Assembly: GCA_023251595.1 (NCBI GenBank)
Contig: JAHEYM010000128.1
Coordinates: 1 to 9,592 of the forward strand
From: Bacteroidota bacterium
GTDB taxonomy: Bacteria > Bacteroidota > Bacteroidia > AKYH767-A > JABDAW01
Reading direction: 5' to 3'
Length of the DNA: 9,592 nt
This document shows, in pieces, positions 6,802 to 9,592 of this stretch. Below the pieces are notes generated by a model. It was not told the DNA's origin. It saw nothing but the letters and a program-made list of their open reading frames with translations, and made no database searches. Each line of letters starts with the position of its first letter. Position 1 is the first letter of the stretch. Both the position numbers and the translations under genes were made by a program.

Positions 6802-7329
6802 TTAATATTTTGCGAGCGTGAATAAATCAGATGAGTATTTTTTCAGAATTTTACTTCCGTTTAAGAAACCAAGTTCAACCAAAAAAGCATAACCGGCAAT
6901 GGTTCCTCCCAACATTTGAATGAGCTCAGAAGCCGCCGCCGCTGTTCCTCCGGTGGCCAATAAATCATCATGAACCAAAACATTGTCACCTGGTTTTAAA
7001 GCGTCTTTGTGAATCTCCATTTTGGCAGAACCGTACTCCAGATTATATTCGAAAGAAAGGGTTTTAAAAGGAAGTTTACCTGCTTTTCGAACCGGAATAA
7101 ATGGAACGTTTAGTTTCTGAGCGAGAGCAAATCCGAAAATAAATCCTCGACTCTCGACGGAAGCGATTGCGTCTATTTTCCTTCCTGAACATCGATTGCA
7201 AAAGAATTGAAGTATTTCGGTGCAAAGTTCCGGGTGAAGAAAAAGAGGTGTAATATCCTTGAAAAGGATGCCTGGTTTAGGGAAATCGGGTACGTTACGG
7301 ATAATCTCTTTGACCCTCTCTTCAATCAT
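6802..7329 (-). CDS. apt: Adenine phosphoribosyltransferase
   Basis: Apt converts adenine and PRPP to AMP in purine salvage, in the cytoplasm. The 175-residue product has the Apt N-terminus (VPDFPKPGILFKDITPLF, 13-30), ESRGFIFG (59-66) and VRKAGKLP (80-87). The PRPP-binding signature VLVHDDLLATGGTA lies at 117-130, with the two acidic residues Asp121 and Asp122. Length and order are standard. His120 replaces the more usual Val/Asp context before DD, which is a minor variation. Its ATG overlaps the stop of the preceding helix-hairpin-helix gene as ATGA (7326-7329), so translation is probably coupled. The acyl-CoA dehydrogenase follows after 28 bases. Confidence 0.96.
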   Translation of the reverse strand: MIEERVKEIIRNVPDFPKPGILFKDITPLFLHPELCTEILQFFCNRCSGRKIDAIASVESRGFIFGFALAQKLNVPFIPVRKAGKLPFKTLSFEYNLEYGSAKMEIHKDALKPGDNVLVHDDLLATGGTAAAASELIQMLGGTIAGYAFLVELGFLNGSKILKKYSSDLFTLAKY

Positions 7330-8333
7330 TTTTCATTCAAATAGGGTGCAAGTTTACGATAATATTCCTCATCCACCAAAGCCAGATTGCGGATTGAAGC
7401 CGGATTCTCATAACGTCCGTGCTGTTTTCGGTAATTGACAATGAGGGTTGCTACCGGTTTTGAAATGTATGGATGCATCATCAGTTCTCCTACGTTTGCA
7501 GTATTAATTAATATATTTTTGTGAATAAGAGAAGGATCAACTGAAATATAAGATTCAATTTTCAGTAAAAGCTCTGCATCCATTCCCCATATTTCTTTGA
7601 GTTGTGAAGTTGAAATAAATCCACCGAGACGATCACGGTATGTGATAATTCGTGCAGCCATCTTCCCTCCCACCCCCGGAATACGGATTAAATTTGATGA
7701 GTCAGCCGAATTTAATTCCAACACTTCACCCTCATTCATTTTATAGGAAATAAAAGATGTTTTTTCTCGGGTTGAAGCGCATGTGTCGGGAAGCAGAATA
7801 AATGCACTGTATTTTTGTAATTGCTCGGGATTGAATTTCATGAATTTCGCGAAGTCATCTTTCGTTTTAAATTTTCCGCCTTTAATTCGGTAGCTAATAA
7901 TCCCCCCAGTTTTATATTTCTGAAAACCGAGACTTAATAAATCTTTCTCTGAAGCGGAATTAGGATCGAAATAAAACAACAAAGATTCGCTCTTCGGTTG
8001 AGTTTCAATATTCCTTTCCTCTTCGGTGAATGCGTCAATTACCGGATACTTTTTATATGGTTTTGAATTTTTATATATATCTGAGGTTCTTTTCTCGGGT
8101 GAAGTTTCTAGTTTGGTTGAAGATGGATATTTACTTGAAAATACAGCTTTTTTATTCTTTTGAAGAAGACTGATTTCCTTTTCAAATGCTGAAAAATCCC
8201 AAGGCTTTGGTTTGATAAATAAATCCATAATCCATGGAGAAATGATCAATATTCCGATAAGAAATAGCAACACCCGAAATCCACGACGTTCAGTCCGTGA
8301 AAAAGTAAAATAATCTTTAACAAAATTATTCAT
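7326..8333 (-). CDS. Membrane-anchored protein with three ComEA-like helix-hairpin-helix units
   Basis: The 335-residue protein has a basic N-terminus (KDYFTFSRTERRGFR) and one hydrophobic segment at about 20-40. A Lys/Ser-rich low-complexity linker (about 55-115) leads to three related units of some 60 residues, at about 121-182, 206-266 and 275-334. Each starts with an N(S/T)A-type motif (DPNSASEKDLLSLG, LNSADSSNLIRIPGVG, INTANVGELMMHP). Each then has R-Y-R-(I/D/K)-x-G-(K/G)-(F/Y) in the hairpin partner. The middle unit has the clearest HhH core, IPGVGGKMAARIITYR. HhH pairs bind DNA backbone without sequence specificity, as in ComEA. The positive-inside rule places the repeats outside the cytoplasm, suggesting a periplasmic DNA-binding role such as uptake; that is inference. 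The gene starts nine bases after the ORF6N stop and overlaps apt by ATGA. Confidence 0.85.
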   Translation of the reverse strand: MNNFVKDYFTFSRTERRGFRVLLFLIGILIISPWIMDLFIKPKPWDFSAFEKEISLLQKNKKAVFSSKYPSSTKLETSPEKRTSDIYKNSKPYKKYPVIDAFTEEERNIETQPKSESLLFYFDPNSASEKDLLSLGFQKYKTGGIISYRIKGGKFKTKDDFAKFMKFNPEQLQKYSAFILLPDTCASTREKTSFISYKMNEGEVLELNSADSSNLIRIPGVGGKMAARIITYRDRLGGFISTSQLKEIWGMDAELLLKIESYISVDPSLIHKNILINTANVGELMMHPYISKPVATLIVNYRKQHGRYENPASIRNLALVDEEYYRKLAPYLNEK

Positions 8334-8342
8334 GACCTAAAT

Positions 8343-8927
8343 TTAGTGTTGATCCTTGCGCTTGAAACCCATTTCTTTTCTGGGTGGAAGTTGTGGTGGT
8401 ATTTTCGGACTCAATAGTTGCTTGATATATGCAAAAATCAAATGAATATCCCGATCGTTTTGATCAATTTTCTGACGATGATCAAGAAGCGTCCTTTCAA
8501 TCTCCTCGAGTTTCACAAATATGTCCTTATGCGTTAACATGAGCTCCCGCATTTTAACAAAAATGTCAATGATTCTGATACTCATTTCGATGGCTCGTTG
8601 ACTTTTCAGAACGTTGGATAGCATGAGAATTCCATGTTCTGTGAAGGCATAAGGAAGATATTTTAGATGTTCCCCTCTCTTTAAGGTCGCAATTTGCGAC
8701 CTTAAAGAATCAGCCTCTTCCTGAGTCAGTTCGAACATAAAATGATAAGGAAAACGCTTAATATTTCTCCTTACCTGTTCATTCAGACGTTTGGTTTCGA
8801 CACCATAGAGTTCAGCAAGATCGCGATCTAGCATTACTTTTTTACCACGTATAAAATAGATTTTGGAGGGAAGTCGGACTCCCTTCTCCCATGGGAGAAG
8901 GGTTGGGGATGAGGCAAGGTTTGACAT
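8343..8927 (-). CDS. ORF6N-domain DNA-binding protein
   Basis: The 194-residue protein contains the ORF6N domain at about 22-107: IYFIRGKKVMLDRDLAELYGVETKRLNEQVRRN, then FPYHFMFELTQEE and LPYAFTEHGILMLSNVL. A helical, probably coiled-coil segment follows (about 115-172, ending DRDIHLIFAYIKQLL). The tail is proline-rich and basic (PPRKEMGFKRKD). ORF6N was first described in phage and poxvirus-type proteins and is thought to bind DNA. Free-standing copies are common in Bacteroidota genomes, often of mobile origin. Residues about 5-20 (ASSPTLLPWEKGVRLP) are encoded across a perfect 22-bp palindrome, look repeat-derived and do not belong to the domain. ATG 8925-8927 is the only reasonable start that keeps the whole domain. 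It is probably the first gene of the run into the helix-hairpin-helix gene. Confidence 0.9.
   Translation of the reverse strand: MSNLASSPTLLPWEKGVRLPSKIYFIRGKKVMLDRDLAELYGVETKRLNEQVRRNIKRFPYHFMFELTQEEADSLRSQIATLKRGEHLKYLPYAFTEHGILMLSNVLKSQRAIEMSIRIIDIFVKMRELMLTHKDIFVKLEEIERTLLDHRQKIDQNDRDIHLIFAYIKQLLSPKIPPQLPPRKEMGFKRKDQH
8881..8902. repeat. 22-bp perfect palindrome inside the ORF6N N-terminus
   Basis: CCCTTCTCCCA is followed directly by its exact reverse complement, giving a loopless 22-bp palindrome. On the minus strand it encodes residues about 9-16 (TLLPWEKG) of the ORF6N protein, ahead of its conserved domain. The flank reads like the common intergenic phrase CCTCATCCCCAACCCTTCTC, so a dispersed repeat has probably been taken into the frame. 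Confidence 0.9.
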
Positions 8928-8998
8928 GTGAGTTTTATTAAGGTTATTGAAAAACTAATAAGTAAAAAAAGAGGTTAATGAATCTGGAAATGAAAGCA

Positions 8999-9006
8999 CG
9001 AAGGTA
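8999..9006 (-). promoter_or_regulatory. Weak candidate -7 box upstream of ORF6N
   Basis: The minus strand reads TACCTTCG followed by TGCTTTC, one mismatch from TAnnTTTG, about 70 bases before the ORF6N start. I find no TTG at -33. It is the best candidate for the start of the ORF6N to acyl-CoA dehydrogenase transcript. Confidence 0.3.
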
Positions 9007-9077
9007 AAGAAAAAAGAAGAAAGTTTGATGGAGAGTTTAATTTATTTGTCACAGATTTAAGATAATTCTGCAATTTG

Positions 9078-9325
9078 TTTCAGGGCTAAAGCCAGGATTC
9101 TCTTCTGGTATCGTTTACCCCAGCCTGAAGTCTGGGGTTAAAGTGGAGATTCAAATTAGCTTCCTACTTGGTTTTGAAGCGGAACCAGAGTCTGCACGTC
9201 AGATTTTCCTAACCTAGCCTGAGGCATGGAGTTAGGGTGGGAATTCAGATCAGCTTACGATTCCTTTCAGAGCTCTCGCCTCGGACTCTCCTCACTTTTC
9301 CCTAACTCCAACCAGAATTTTTATG
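9078..9325. repeat. About three degenerate copies of a ~94-bp tandem repeat
   Basis: Copies begin near 9078 (TTTCAGGGCTAAAGCCAGG), 9172 (TTTTGAAGCGGAACCAGAG) and 9265 (TTTCAGAGCTCTCGCC), a spacing of 94 and 93. The palindromic core of copy one, TACCCCAGCCTGAAGTCTGG from 9116, aligns with TAACCTAGCCTGAGGCATGG from 9210. The match continues about 30 bases further, at roughly 70% identity over 49 bases by eye. Copy one can form CCCCAG/CTGGGG (9118-9123 with 9132-9137). Copy three is the most eroded. There is no reading frame and the period is not a multiple of three, so this is an old non-coding repeat. Confidence 0.65.
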
Positions 9326-9592
9326 TGAATTTGATTTATTTTTTCGAGTAGACTATACAGGTTAATTGATCTACTATTATCTTCGCACTTCGTTTCTTCT
9401 TTTTTTCATTTTCACTTATTTTTTTGATTTCTTTTTATATGATTATTACAAACTCAAAAGTTTCTGCTGGGTTACAAATTAAAAATCATTCATTAATAAT
9501 CACTGAATGTCTTTGGAACTTGACAAACCATACTGGTAACTAATGCATAATACTTTCAGCTTATGGTTGACAGACACTAATCGTAATTAATC
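9326..9592. other. AT-rich stretch with no recognisable gene
   Basis: No ORF of useful length, RNA gene or promoter pair is visible on either strand. The region has T-rich runs (about 9390-9440). A weak inverted pair AACCATA/TATGGTT lies near the end (about 9525 and 9561), with a loop of about 30 bases. The gene to the right lies outside the window. Confidence 0.6.

Noticed and set aside
8343..8927. ORF6N gene as a sign of a prophage or defence island
   Set aside because: There are no phage structural, integrase-with-attachment or restriction genes nearby. The neighbours are housekeeping genes, and the Xer gene here reads as XerC/D-like.
9078..9340. tRNA or other standard RNA gene suggested by the GC-richer hairpins
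   Set aside because: No T-loop GGTTCRANYCC motif, acceptor stem or cloverleaf spacing could be found, and the tandem-repeat explanation accounts for the hairpins.

Overview
The window looks like a piece of a Bacteroidota chromosome. The putative promoters have the TAnnTTTG -7 box of that phylum (best upstream of rpsU, where a TTTG -33 box lies 20 bases away). Leaders are A-rich with no clear Shine-Dalgarno, and the protein sequences read like Bacteroidota orthologues. I cannot place it below phylum.

Layout. (1) Bases 1-254 hold a small lipoprotein-like gene, probably frameshifted. (2) Bases 255-585 have no gene but contain a 102-bp tandem repeat punctuated by three 16-bp palindromes, ending at the murB stop. 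(3) murB (minus) diverges from an exported C1B (bleomycin hydrolase/PepC-like) cysteine peptidase (plus). The peptidase's stop codon directly abuts the start of lgt. (4) lgt ends inside a heptanucleotide tandem repeat whose degenerate inverted copy lies about 80 bp away, between the convergent lgt and hpf. (5) From 3953 to 8927 every gene is on the minus strand, in transcription order: ORF6N-domain protein, membrane-anchored triple helix-hairpin-helix (ComEA-like) protein, apt, acyl-CoA dehydrogenase, rpsU (own promoter), Xer-type tyrosine recombinase (one-base frameshift), hpf. (6) Bases 8928-9592 have no gene. They carry a candidate promoter for the minus-strand run and about three degenerate copies of a ~94-bp repeat.

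The genes are mostly housekeeping: cell wall synthesis (murB), lipoprotein maturation (lgt), purine salvage (apt), acyl-CoA oxidation, translation and ribosome hibernation (rpsU, hpf), and chromosome dimer resolution (xer). I see no defence system, biosynthetic cluster or autonomous mobile element. The less ordinary content lies between and at the edges of genes: at least five unrelated palindromic or tandem repeat families in 9.6 kb. Two of them run into reading frames (the lgt C-terminus and the ORF6N N-terminus). There are also two apparent one-base deletions that could be sequencing errors or real lesions.
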